Shown: one piece after another, positions 1 through 5,797 of the stretch
Layout of the letters: each line of letters opens with the position of its first letter
How positions within the stretch are numbered: the stretch's first letter is position 1
DNA from: Mogibacterium sp.
Lineage (GTDB): Bacteria; Bacillota; Clostridia; Peptostreptococcales; Anaerovoracaceae
Length of the DNA stretch: 9,076 nt
Direction: 5' to 3'
Assembly (NCBI GenBank): GCA_017434685.1
Contig: JAFREV010000035.1
Coordinates: forward strand, 1 to 9,076
The notes under the pieces: model-generated
Databases searched by the model: none
What the model was told of the DNA's origin: nothing
What the model saw: only the letters and a program-made list of their open reading frames with translations
Made by a program: the position numbers and the translations under genes

Positions 1-115
1 CTGGGCTCAGGTATTCTCAAGCTAATAACTAAGTCAGAGACAGAGATTAAACCTCTGAAAATATACAGAACCTAACACTCCTTACATATAGTTCATCGTT
101 ACAGTAAAAATACAG

Positions 116-151
116 AAAAGGGAGGTCCTGACCCAATCGGACCTCCTTTTT
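116..151 (+). terminator. Intrinsic terminator, probably bidirectional
   Basis: A perfect 8-bp GC-rich stem (GGAGGTCC at 121-128 with GGACCTCC at 139-146) is extended by a wobble pair and by AAAA/TTTT at 116-119 and 148-151. The loop is 10 nt. The right arm ends in a T run, as expected of a rho-independent terminator reading plus-ward. The A run on the left gives a T run on the other strand, so it could also stop minus-strand transcription. It probably ends a gene lying before the window and insulates the regulator promoter downstream. Confidence 0.85.
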
Positions 152-188
152 CGTCGTCGATAATCATAATTGCTGCTATTGTGACATA

Positions 189-217
189 TTGTTAAAATTA
201 TTAAACTGTATTATAAT
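189..217 (+). promoter_or_regulatory. Putative sigma-A-type promoter of the response regulator operon
   Basis: A perfect -10 hexamer TATAAT (212-217) lies 17 bp downstream of TTGTTA (189-194), which matches the TTGACA consensus at four of six positions. The surroundings are strongly AT-rich. Transcription would start near 224 and give a leader of about 80 nt before the first gene. The promoter lies just after the terminator at 116-151, so the operon probably has its own independent start. Confidence 0.6.
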
Positions 218-261
218 TATTCCATACTTTATAAGTTAATGATTTACTGTAACGAAGAAAA

Positions 262-288
262 GGCGGACGTTGGTGACAAGGTCCCGCC
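262..288 (+). promoter_or_regulatory. Leader hairpin with GNRA tetraloop upstream of the regulator start
   Basis: GGCGG (262-266) pairs with CCGCC (284-288). Beyond a one-base bulge (C283), AC pairs with GT (267-268 with 281-282). After a G-G mismatch, TTG pairs with CAA (270-272 with 277-279), closing a GTGA loop of the stable GNRA class. The hairpin ends 6 nt before the TTG at 295 and 18 nt before the ATG at 307. No strong Shine-Dalgarno follows it. There is no T run, so it is not a terminator. A role in translation control or RNA stability is inference. Confidence 0.5.
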
Positions 289-306
289 GTTAGATTGGGT
301 AAAACG

Positions 307-1098
307 ATGATCAAAATTTTAGTAGTAGATGACGAAAGAGTCATACGCGAAGGAGCTGTCAGAGTAATTGAGCAGTGCATGCCTACTGCCGAAATTACAC
401 AGTGCGAGGGTGCAGAAGAAGCACTTGAACAGGCTGAACAAAAGAAGTTTGACATCGCATTCCTGGATATTCAGATGCCGGGAATGTCCGGAGTTGAGCT
501 TGCCAAGAAGATTAAGAAAGTATCTCCGGATACTAATATCATCTTCTCAACGGCTTATCAGGAATATGCCGGAGAGGCATTCGAGATTCACGCAAGCGGC
601 TATATCACCAAACCTCTTACAGTAGAGAAGGTCAGTCGCGAGCTCGATAACCTGCGTCGTCCCCTGGAAGATGATGACAGAGGCCTCAGGGTTCAGGCAT
701 TCGGAAACTTCGAGGTGTTCTACAACGGAGAGCCACTGCGCTTTAAGTACACCAAGACCAAAGAACTTCTCGCATATCTCGTTGACAGAAACTGCGCAGT
801 AGTAGACATTGGAGAGATCAGGAGCACTCTGTGGGATGATGACGAAGACAGATCTTCCTATATCAAACAGCTCCGTAAAGATCTTGTAGATACGCTTAAG
901 AATGTCGGTGCCAACGACGCAGTCGTGGTCATGAGAGGAGGAATCGGAATCCTGCCTTCAAAGGTTAAGTGCGATTTCTTCGACTATCTCGCCGGAGAAC
1001 CTAAAGGCATCAACTCCTATCACGGCGAATATATGCAGCAATACAGTTGGGCTGAAGTTACTCATGGCAGCCTTGAAATGAGGGAGAGCGAAAAGTAA
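307..1098 (+). CDS. SARP-family two-component response regulator (REC plus winged helix)
   Basis: This is a DNA-binding response regulator, the output half of a two-component system with the kinase gene 16 nt downstream. Residues 1-118 form a CheY-like receiver: acidic pair D8/D9, phosphoacceptor D54 in FLDIQMPGM, T82 and K102 in the YITKPL motif. Residues 127-225 resemble the SARP winged helix (LRVQAFGNFEVFYNG, then KTKELLAYLVDR), as in the SAPR response regulators of COG3947. The protein ends at about 263 residues, so the full bacterial transcriptional activator (BTAD) repeat domain is absent or reduced to a short tail. I chose ATG 307 because MIKILVVDDE is the usual receiver N-terminus. 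An in-frame TTG at 295 would add four residues. Neither start has a strong ribosome site. Targets are unknown; the operon itself is the natural candidate. Confidence 0.88.
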   Translation: MIKILVVDDERVIREGAVRVIEQCMPTAEITQCEGAEEALEQAEQKKFDIAFLDIQMPGMSGVELAKKIKKVSPDTNIIFSTAYQEYAGEAFEIHASGYITKPLTVEKVSRELDNLRRPLEDDDRGLRVQAFGNFEVFYNGEPLRFKYTKTKELLAYLVDRNCAVVDIGEIRSTLWDDDEDRSSYIKQLRKDLVDTLKNVGANDAVVVMRGGIGILPSKVKCDFFDYLAGEPKGINSYHGEYMQQYSWAEVTHGSLEMRESEK

Positions 1099-1114
1099 CC
1101 GATTTAGAAACATT

Positions 1115-2419
1115 ATGATGGAGCTTTCACCACTGACTGTCAGAGCAATTAATATTGCAGTGCTGAGCTTTTGCAGTTTAATACTTCTTGTTATTCTGAT
1201 GAGCTATCCGCGCTTCAAACTGAAGAACCGAGCATCTGGGATTTTTTATGCCAAGATGCTCGTTTCGGCGTGTATGATTATTTGCTATGACGTGAGTTTC
1301 ATTCACGGTCCGGAGAAGACGGACGCTCTGAATGTCATAATGAGATCTCTGGCATATGTGGGAATATATGCCGTATATGTTCTGTACATCTTCTATATTG
1401 TAGAGATGATTAACAGATCGAACAGAAATAAGAAAATCCCGGAAACAGTTGCATATGTAGCTGTTTCTGTCGGAGTAGTGGGAGCGCTTCTCTGGATACT
1501 TTCATTGTTCAGTCCTACACTCAGTGAGATTAGCTCTCATCAGAATGGGTTCAGCGGTACATTCTTCATTGGACATATTGGCGGAATAATACTGATATTA
1601 ATGTCACTTGTCCTGCTGATAAAAAACCGAAGGGCACTCGGCTACAGGGAAACCATGGCACTTTTATCTATGCCGATATTGATGGGCATCGCGACGATAT
1701 GCGAACCTATTGCACAGGGCATAGAGCTTCGTTACCCTGCTGCTGTTGTGGAATTCCTGATTGTATATACACAACATCATATGGAACTTGAGGTTCGCCA
1801 CGAAAGAGAGGCTGCCAAAGAACTTCAAAGCAGGCTCAGTATCACTGCCGGCAGGATGAAATCTCACTTTTTATACAACGTGCTTACCACGATTTATTAT
1901 CTCTGCGAGACGGATCCGGAAGAAGCTCAGCGTGCCGTAAAGATATTCTCTGACTACATGAAGAGTACACTTGAAGCTGTTGAGAAACAGGAACTTGTAA
2001 AATTCAGCTGGGAGCTTGAAGAGATTAAGAATTATCTCATGCTTGAAAAGATAAGATTCGGCGAAAAACTGAATGTCGAGTATGATATAGAATACGAAGA
2101 TTTCCTGATTCCGCCGCTTACGGTGCAGCCGCTTGTCGAAAACGCGGTCATACACGGAATAGGATCAAAAGTTGAAGGTGGCACTATAAAGATTACTTCC
2201 AGGAAATTGTCTGATGACGGGGCTCAGATTAGAGTTAGGGACGACGGCGTCGGCTTTGATATCAAGAGTATATCCGGCATGGATCCGGACGAGGGAGATA
2301 TACCGAATCTTATGGACAGACTCCTGATGGAAGTCGGTGGCGAACTCACCATAACAAGTTCTCCGGATAAAGGAACGACCTCGATTATTACAATTAGGCC
2401 TAATGCAATGGCTAAATAA
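1115..2419 (+). CDS. LytS-type membrane sensor histidine kinase
   Basis: This is a sensor kinase that should phosphorylate the response regulator encoded just upstream. The first ~220 residues contain about six or seven hydrophobic segments (roughly 10-30, 43-63, 75-97, 111-132, 150-168, 180-200, 205-220), resembling the 7TM N-terminal regions of some clostridial kinases. A short coiled linker (225-245) leads to a His_kinase domain of the LytS/YehU type. The phosphoacceptor is H251 in SHFLYN, the N-box includes N343 in PLVENAVIHG, and the ATP-binding G motif is DDGVGFD (376-382). The H-box has Ser where most family members have Pro before the His. The second ATG (1118) is an equally possible start, and no clear Shine-Dalgarno is visible, which fits coupling to the upstream gene. 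The signal sensed is not evident. Pairing a LytS-type kinase with a SARP rather than LytTR regulator is noteworthy. Confidence 0.9.
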   Translation: MMELSPLTVRAINIAVLSFCSLILLVILMSYPRFKLKNRASGIFYAKMLVSACMIICYDVSFIHGPEKTDALNVIMRSLAYVGIYAVYVLYIFYIVEMINRSNRNKKIPETVAYVAVSVGVVGALLWILSLFSPTLSEISSHQNGFSGTFFIGHIGGIILILMSLVLLIKNRRALGYRETMALLSMPILMGIATICEPIAQGIELRYPAAVVEFLIVYTQHHMELEVRHEREAAKELQSRLSITAGRMKSHFLYNVLTTIYYLCETDPEEAQRAVKIFSDYMKSTLEAVEKQELVKFSWELEEIKNYLMLEKIRFGEKLNVEYDIEYEDFLIPPLTVQPLVENAVIHGIGSKVEGGTIKITSRKLSDDGAQIRVRDDGVGFDIKSISGMDPDEGDIPNLMDRLLMEVGGELTITSSPDKGTTSIITIRPNAMAK

Positions 2420-2421
2420 CT

Positions 2422-2440
2422 GAACTAAGTATAATAGTTC
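2422..2440. promoter_or_regulatory. 19-bp palindrome overlapping a TATAAT box
   Basis: A perfect 6-bp inverted repeat, GAACTA (2422-2427) and TAGTTC (2435-2440), is separated by 7 bp. A TATAAT hexamer (2430-2435) sits inside it. The element lies between the kinase stop and the exporter start. No acceptable -35 hexamer is found 16-18 bp upstream, and there is no TGn extension. It could be an operator over a weak internal promoter or a chance AT-rich symmetry. Confidence 0.3.
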
Positions 2441-2454
2441 GATAATAATAGAGA

Positions 2455-3330
2455 ATGAATGAAATCATCATAGATGCACTTCTGGATACGATTAAAGACA
2501 CGGCAACTCTGCTGCCGTTTCTTTTCGTAACTTATTTGGCAATGGAGTGGCTGGAGGGAAAGACCGAAGATCAGTCTGTACAGTTGCTGACCAAAGTGGG
2601 CAAAGCTAGCCATCTGCTCGGAGCAGGTATCGGTCTGATTCCGCAGTGCGGCTTTTCGGCAGCAGCGGCCAGCTTGTACTCCGGCGGAGTAATTACAGCG
2701 GGAACCATGCTTGCTGTTTTCCTTTCCACATCCGATGAGATGCTTCCGATATTCATATCCTCATCAGTGGACCTCTCTTCCATAATTAAAATCCTGGCGT
2801 TCAAACTATGCATTGCTTTTATAAGCGGGCTGATGGCAGACATTCTGCTTAGGATGATAGGCAGAAAAGACAGAGAAGATAAACACATCCACGATCTATG
2901 TGAACAGGATCACTGTGGCTGTGAGGATGAAGGAGGCGGTATAGTAAGATCCGCATTTGTTCATACGATTAAGATTGCAGTGTTTATTATTATCATTTCG
3001 CTAGTGTTGAGCTTGCTGGTGGGCTTTGCGGGCAAAGAAGCAGTTGCGGGAGCATTGGGAAGCGTTCCGATTCTCGGATGCTTCATATGCGGCTTAATCG
3101 GGCTTATACCGAACTGCGCTGCATCAGTAGTAATCGCGGAGCTATATCTCGAAAACATGCTGAGTGCTGGTCAGATGATGAGCGGGCTCCTGGTCGGAGC
3201 CGGAGTCGGCATATTGGTGCTGGCGAGAACAAACAGGCATCCGAAGGAAAATGCTCTTATCATAGCAGGTCTTTATGCCATCGGTGTGGTATGGGGATTA
3301 CTGATAGATCTGGCAGGTATCACATTCTGA
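2455..3330 (+). CDS. Putative heavy-metal/manganese exporter (ArsP_2-like)
   Basis: This is an integral membrane protein of 291 residues resembling the family described as putative 10TM heavy-metal exporters (ArsP_2, also annotated as putative manganese transporters). It probably moves a metal or metalloid across the cytoplasmic membrane; the substrate cannot be read from sequence. Two halves each carry a matching motif within a membrane segment: GLIPQCGFSA (from residue 60) and GLIPNCAASV (from residue 216). This indicates an internal duplication with a Cys in each half. The halves are joined by a hydrophilic loop (about 137-163) rich in His, Cys and Asp/Glu (H144, H146, C149, H153, C154, C156), a plausible metal-binding site. 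It starts 35 nt after the kinase gene, and its stop overlaps the next start by one base (TGATG). That suggests co-transcription with the two-component system and possible control by it. Confidence 0.72.
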   Translation: MNEIIIDALLDTIKDTATLLPFLFVTYLAMEWLEGKTEDQSVQLLTKVGKASHLLGAGIGLIPQCGFSAAAASLYSGGVITAGTMLAVFLSTSDEMLPIFISSSVDLSSIIKILAFKLCIAFISGLMADILLRMIGRKDREDKHIHDLCEQDHCGCEDEGGGIVRSAFVHTIKIAVFIIIISLVLSLLVGFAGKEAVAGALGSVPILGCFICGLIGLIPNCAASVVIAELYLENMLSAGQMMSGLLVGAGVGILVLARTNRHPKENALIIAGLYAIGVVWGLLIDLAGITF

Positions 3331-3803
3331 TGATCAGCAGCAATTACCTGATTATTAATAAAAAGGCCCAGAAATTCGGTGATATCAAATTCGCCGGACA
3401 TACACTCGTGTTTATAGATGGAGAGGGCAAGCCCCTAAATTACGGAGTTTTGGCCCTTGATGATGCAATATATGCTATAATGTGCTGCGATGATTATCAT
3501 GCGTTGGCGCTCGTGACGGATAAGGACGGACGGCGCAGTGTAGAAATAATCATGTGGCAAGACGCTGAGGCCTACGCTGCAGGCAAGGCCCGGATTGCCG
3601 AAATCACGCACCGAAGGATTTACATCCAGGACTACAAGTTCAGCAGTTATGCATGGCTGGTGGCAAAGAAACTTGACGAAGGCAACAGAGTCAAACTTGT
3701 TGATGCCATAGACGAAAGTAAAATGGCAGCGTGCCCTGAATGCGGCATGCTCAATCCGGCAGGCAGTCCGTATTGTCTTGACTGCGGAGCCGAGATGCAA
3801 TAG
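3330..3803 (+). CDS. Hypothetical protein with C-terminal zinc ribbon
   Basis: This is a protein of about 157 residues that I do not recognise beyond its C-terminus. There, CPECGMLNPAGSPYCLDCG gives two CxxC pairs (C135/C138 and C149/C152) ten residues apart, a standard zinc-ribbon fold. Residues 1-130 are a soluble alpha/beta-looking region without membrane segments, including VFIDGEGKPLNYGVLALDD and a CCDDYH stretch (52-57). The start is ATG 3330, which shares its A with the exporter's TGA stop, giving translational coupling. The open frame continues upstream to 3078, but that part only shadows the exporter gene. The coupling suggests a function tied to the exporter, perhaps metal sensing or chaperoning or a protein-binding adaptor, but this is inference. 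A short 32-nt gap leads to the next gene. Confidence 0.75.
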   Translation: MISSNYLIINKKAQKFGDIKFAGHTLVFIDGEGKPLNYGVLALDDAIYAIMCCDDYHALALVTDKDGRRSVEIIMWQDAEAYAAGKARIAEITHRRIYIQDYKFSSYAWLVAKKLDEGNRVKLVDAIDESKMAACPECGMLNPAGSPYCLDCGAEMQ

Positions 3804-3835
3804 ACAGATAATCTATATATAAGGGAGACCGAGTA

Positions 3836-4882
3836 ATGGCAGAGAAGAAAGAAACGAAAGAAGTAAAAAAAGAAACTGAAGAGAAAAAAGAAGTAAAGGA
3901 ACCAAAAAAGAAAGCGGCTCCGAAGAAGGACGAGGCCAAGAAGGCTCCGGCTGCAAAGAAAACTTCTGCAGAGGCTAAAGCGACAACAGCTAAAAAGACT
4001 TCCGACGAAAAGAAGGATGAGTCTAAAAAGACGAAGAAAGCAGCTCCTAAAAAGGATGAAGCCGAGAAGAATGCCAAGAAGACTACGGCTGCAAAGAAGA
4101 CTTCCGACGAGATAAAGAACGAGGCCAAGAAGACCGAAGAGGTCAAAGCTGAAACCGCGTCTGCCGCTATGAAGGACGAAGAAGTTAAAATTGAAACCGC
4201 TCCTGCTCCGAATGCGACTCTTCAGAAAAAGAGAGAGCGCAGGGAAGCCAAGGCAGCTCGCAAGGCAGCTAACCTCGTCGAGGAGAAAAAGAGCAGACCT
4301 AACAACCTCCTGCTCGGAATCCTGATTTTCGGTGTTCTTATAGGCATGTTCGCTTTCGTTGCAGGATACAACTATTTCAGCAAGCCTGCTACGATTGAAA
4401 AATACATAGAAAAAGAAGGCGGAGCCGAGATGTACGAAAACATGCCGGTTGACGAGTATACGACAGCATCCCTCACAGCCAAGGGCAATTCCATAAACAT
4501 CGAGATGACAGCCGATGTCGATGACAAAGAGACAGCTGCTACGCTGAAAGAAAACTACAGCGGTGATGACGGCAAGGAAAGTATGGAAGATATTGCTGCA
4601 TATTTCCTGACATCGATGAAACCAAATGTAAGGGGCTTCAGCGCTGATGCGACTGTCAAGATGACTCTGAACGGAGAGGAAGTCAACTCCGTAAAGATGA
4701 CTTACAAAGAGGCTAAAAAAAAGGTCAAAGAGGCTCAGGAAGAAGCTGAGGAAGAGGCTGAAGAAGAACACGACCACGATCACGAAGGTGAGGATGCCGA
4801 AGCCGGCGCTGAAGAAATTGAAGTGGACGGCGAAGCAATAGAAATCGAAGGCGATGATGATGCTGAAGCAGAAAACGAATAA
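3836..4882 (+). CDS. Single-pass membrane protein with histone-like Lys/Ala/Glu-rich cytoplasmic arm
   Basis: A 348-residue protein begins at ATG 3836 with a good AAGGGAG ribosome site 8 nt upstream. Residues 1-155 are highly charged and low in complexity, with imperfect repeats: AAPKKDEA at 27-34 and 69-76, and AKKTS(DE) near 40-44, 52-58 and 86-92. These are reminiscent of histone H1 / HU C-terminal arms. A single membrane segment lies at about 157-178, preceded by KKSR, so the N-terminal arm should be cytoplasmic. Residues 183-292 form an outer domain (from ATIEKYIEKEGGAEMYENMP) that loosely recalls DUF4854-type lipoprotein domains; this is unverified. A strongly acidic tail follows (300-348) with HDHDHE (312-317), which may bind cations. 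There is no signal-peptidase or lipobox site. Function is unknown. The cytoplasmic arm could contact nucleic acid or ribosomes, or be a flexible spacer. It is the last gene before a terminator. Confidence 0.8.
   Translation: MAEKKETKEVKKETEEKKEVKEPKKKAAPKKDEAKKAPAAKKTSAEAKATTAKKTSDEKKDESKKTKKAAPKKDEAEKNAKKTTAAKKTSDEIKNEAKKTEEVKAETASAAMKDEEVKIETAPAPNATLQKKRERREAKAARKAANLVEEKKSRPNNLLLGILIFGVLIGMFAFVAGYNYFSKPATIEKYIEKEGGAEMYENMPVDEYTTASLTAKGNSINIEMTADVDDKETAATLKENYSGDDGKESMEDIAAYFLTSMKPNVRGFSADATVKMTLNGEEVNSVKMTYKEAKKKVKEAQEEAEEEAEEEHDHDHEGEDAEAGAEEIEVDGEAIEIEGDDDAEAENE
3914..4126 (+). repeat. Degenerate in-frame repeats in the Lys-rich arm
   Basis: The coding sequence for AAPKKDEA recurs 126 bp apart (residues 27-34 and 69-76). 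AAKKTS/TAKKTS units recur three times between them and after. Codons differ between copies (for example GCGGCTCCG versus GCAGCTCCT), so the repeats are conserved at the protein level more than at the DNA level. This suggests old duplication with selection on composition or charge, not recent slippage. Confidence 0.6.
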
Positions 4883-4927
4883 AACGGTAAAAGTGTATGC
4901 TTAACCAAACGTGACAATTATCATTTA

Positions 4928-4952
4928 AAAAGGTGCAGATGCTGCACCTTTT
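4928..4952. terminator. Bidirectional intrinsic terminator between convergent genes
   Basis: An 11-bp perfect stem is formed by AAAAGGTGCAG (4928-4938) and CTGCACCTTTT (4942-4952), with a 3-nt loop and a following T-rich tail (to 4958) on the plus strand. The minus strand has an equivalent T run after its arm. It lies 45 bp past the stop of the Lys-rich protein gene and immediately beyond the stop of the minus-strand regulator, so it should end both convergent transcripts. Confidence 0.9.
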
Positions 4953-4956
4953 GTTT

Positions 4957-5661
4957 TTAGTTATCGGAATCGCTGCCGACGGTGAACCTGTAGCCGAGTC
5001 CGCGGACTGTAAGCAGGTATTTAGGAGTGGACGGATCATCTTCTATTTTCTGACGAAGCCTGTTGATGTATACCATGATGGCGTTTTCGTCTATTATGGT
5101 CTCGCCCCATATGACACTGTATATCATATCCTTGGAGAATATGTGGTCTACGTTGTCGATGAAGAGTTTAATCATCGAATTTTCTTTGGCGGAGAGAGGG
5201 ATCTCTTCGTCATTTTTATAGAATCTCAGCGTGGTCGTATTGTATTTGAAAGGACCGGCTGTGATGATGTTGCTCGTACCTTGAGGAGAACTGCTGCGGC
5301 TTCTCCTGATGAGAGCCTTGACCTTGGCGACCAAGGTGACAGGATTGAAAGGTTTGAAAATGTAGTCGTCTGCACCGAGTTCAAGTCCGTGGAGGGCGTC
5401 CTGATCTTCCTTCCTGCCGCTGACTACCATAACCGGTGTCGTAATGCCCATACCTCTCATTTTCTGAATAACTTCAAAACCATCTATACCTCTCATGTTG
5501 ATATCCAGAAGAACCAGGTCGTATGTGTTCTGAGTCAGAAGCTCAAGTCCTGCTTCTCCGCTGATTGCAAGGTCGGTGTCTATGCCGTTGCCTTTGAGTG
5601 CTTTGTGAAGCATCGTAAGTATGGTTTTGTCGTCATCTACTACTAATACTTTGTCTGCCAT
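4957..5661 (-). CDS. OmpR/PhoB-family response regulator
   Basis: This is a 234-residue two-component regulator that binds DNA when phosphorylated. The receiver (about 4-118) has acidic residues D9-D11, phosphoacceptor D53 in LVLLDINMRG, S81, and K103 in YIFKPF. The C-terminal winged helix (about 133-228) shows the OmpR/PhoB pattern: LSAKENSMIKLFIDN, VIWGE, the recognition helix region AIMVYINRLRQKIEDDP, and the terminal hairpin YLLTVRGLGYRF. ATG 5661 is preceded by AAGGAG (5672-5677 in plus coordinates) 10 nt away, with a second GGAG nearer. It is divergent from a histidine kinase gene 133 bp away, its probable partner. It converges on the preceding operon with a shared terminator. Length and domain order are normal for the family. 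The target genes are unknown. Confidence 0.93.
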   Translation of the reverse strand: MADKVLVVDDDKTILTMLHKALKGNGIDTDLAISGEAGLELLTQNTYDLVLLDINMRGIDGFEVIQKMRGMGITTPVMVVSGRKEDQDALHGLELGADDYIFKPFNPVTLVAKVKALIRRSRSSSPQGTSNIITAGPFKYNTTTLRFYKNDEEIPLSAKENSMIKLFIDNVDHIFSKDMIYSVIWGETIIDENAIMVYINRLRQKIEDDPSTPKYLLTVRGLGYRFTVGSDSDN

Positions 5662-5685
5662 GTCTCCAAGTCTCCTTCGGGGAAT

Positions 5686-5694
5686 ATTGTACCA
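5686..5694 (-). promoter_or_regulatory. Putative extended -10 promoter of the OmpR/PhoB-type regulator
   Basis: On the minus strand the sequence reads TGGTACAAT (plus-strand 5694-5686): a TACAAT -10 hexamer preceded by the TGn extension. No good -35 exists at 17 bp. ATGACA occurs only at a 20-bp spacing. Transcription would begin near 5679, leaving a very short leader of about 18 nt that starts almost at the Shine-Dalgarno sequence. Confidence 0.45.
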
Positions 5695-5782
5695 TATTTT
5701 GTGGTTAATTGTGTCATGTGCTACAAATTTTAGTGTTTTTCGTGTAGAATAGAGCAGGTGGCCGAATCATCCGACCGGCAGT

Positions 5783-5797
5783 GGAGGAAACGATTTG
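5783..5797 (+). promoter_or_regulatory. Ribosome binding site fixing a TTG start
   Basis: GGAGG (5783-5787) lies 7 nt before TTG 5795. This is a near-ideal Shine-Dalgarno placement. It decides the start of the kinase gene: the next in-frame ATG codons fall inside or after the second membrane segment and would destroy the sensor's N-terminus. Confidence 0.8.

Noticed and set aside
34..58. Short inverted repeat TCAGAG/CTCTGA near the window start
   Set aside because: Six pairs with a 13-nt loop, low stability and no T run; likely chance.
1..75. Possible C-terminal end of a gene entering the window in frame 1
   Set aside because: Only 24 codons are visible, with no recognisable motif and equally short alternatives in other frames. 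The terminator at 116-151 shows that something may end here, but the strand and identity cannot be supported.
3078..3329. Upstream extension of the zinc-ribbon gene's open frame
   Set aside because: It overlaps the exporter gene in another frame and encodes an unstructured Arg/Ser/His-rich stretch. ATG 3330, overlapping the exporter stop, is the natural start.
3647..4783. Long minus-strand open frame of 378 codons opposite the Lys-rich protein gene
   Set aside because: It is the antisense of a Lys/Ala/Glu-rich gene, so stops are rare there and the product is low-complexity Phe/Ser/Leu. The plus-strand gene has a good ribosome site, membrane segment and a plausible domain order.
4933..5646. 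Plus-strand open frame of 237 codons opposite the OmpR/PhoB-type regulator
   Set aside because: It is a shadow of a regulator with complete receiver and winged-helix motifs; it begins inside the terminator hairpin and has no matching family.
5743..5750. TAGAAT as a -10 box for the HPK4-like kinase gene, or a sigma-H-like GAAT element
   Set aside because: No acceptable -35 sequence for sigma-A or sigma-H lies at the right spacing, so I could not support a promoter call, although a promoter must exist in 5662-5782.
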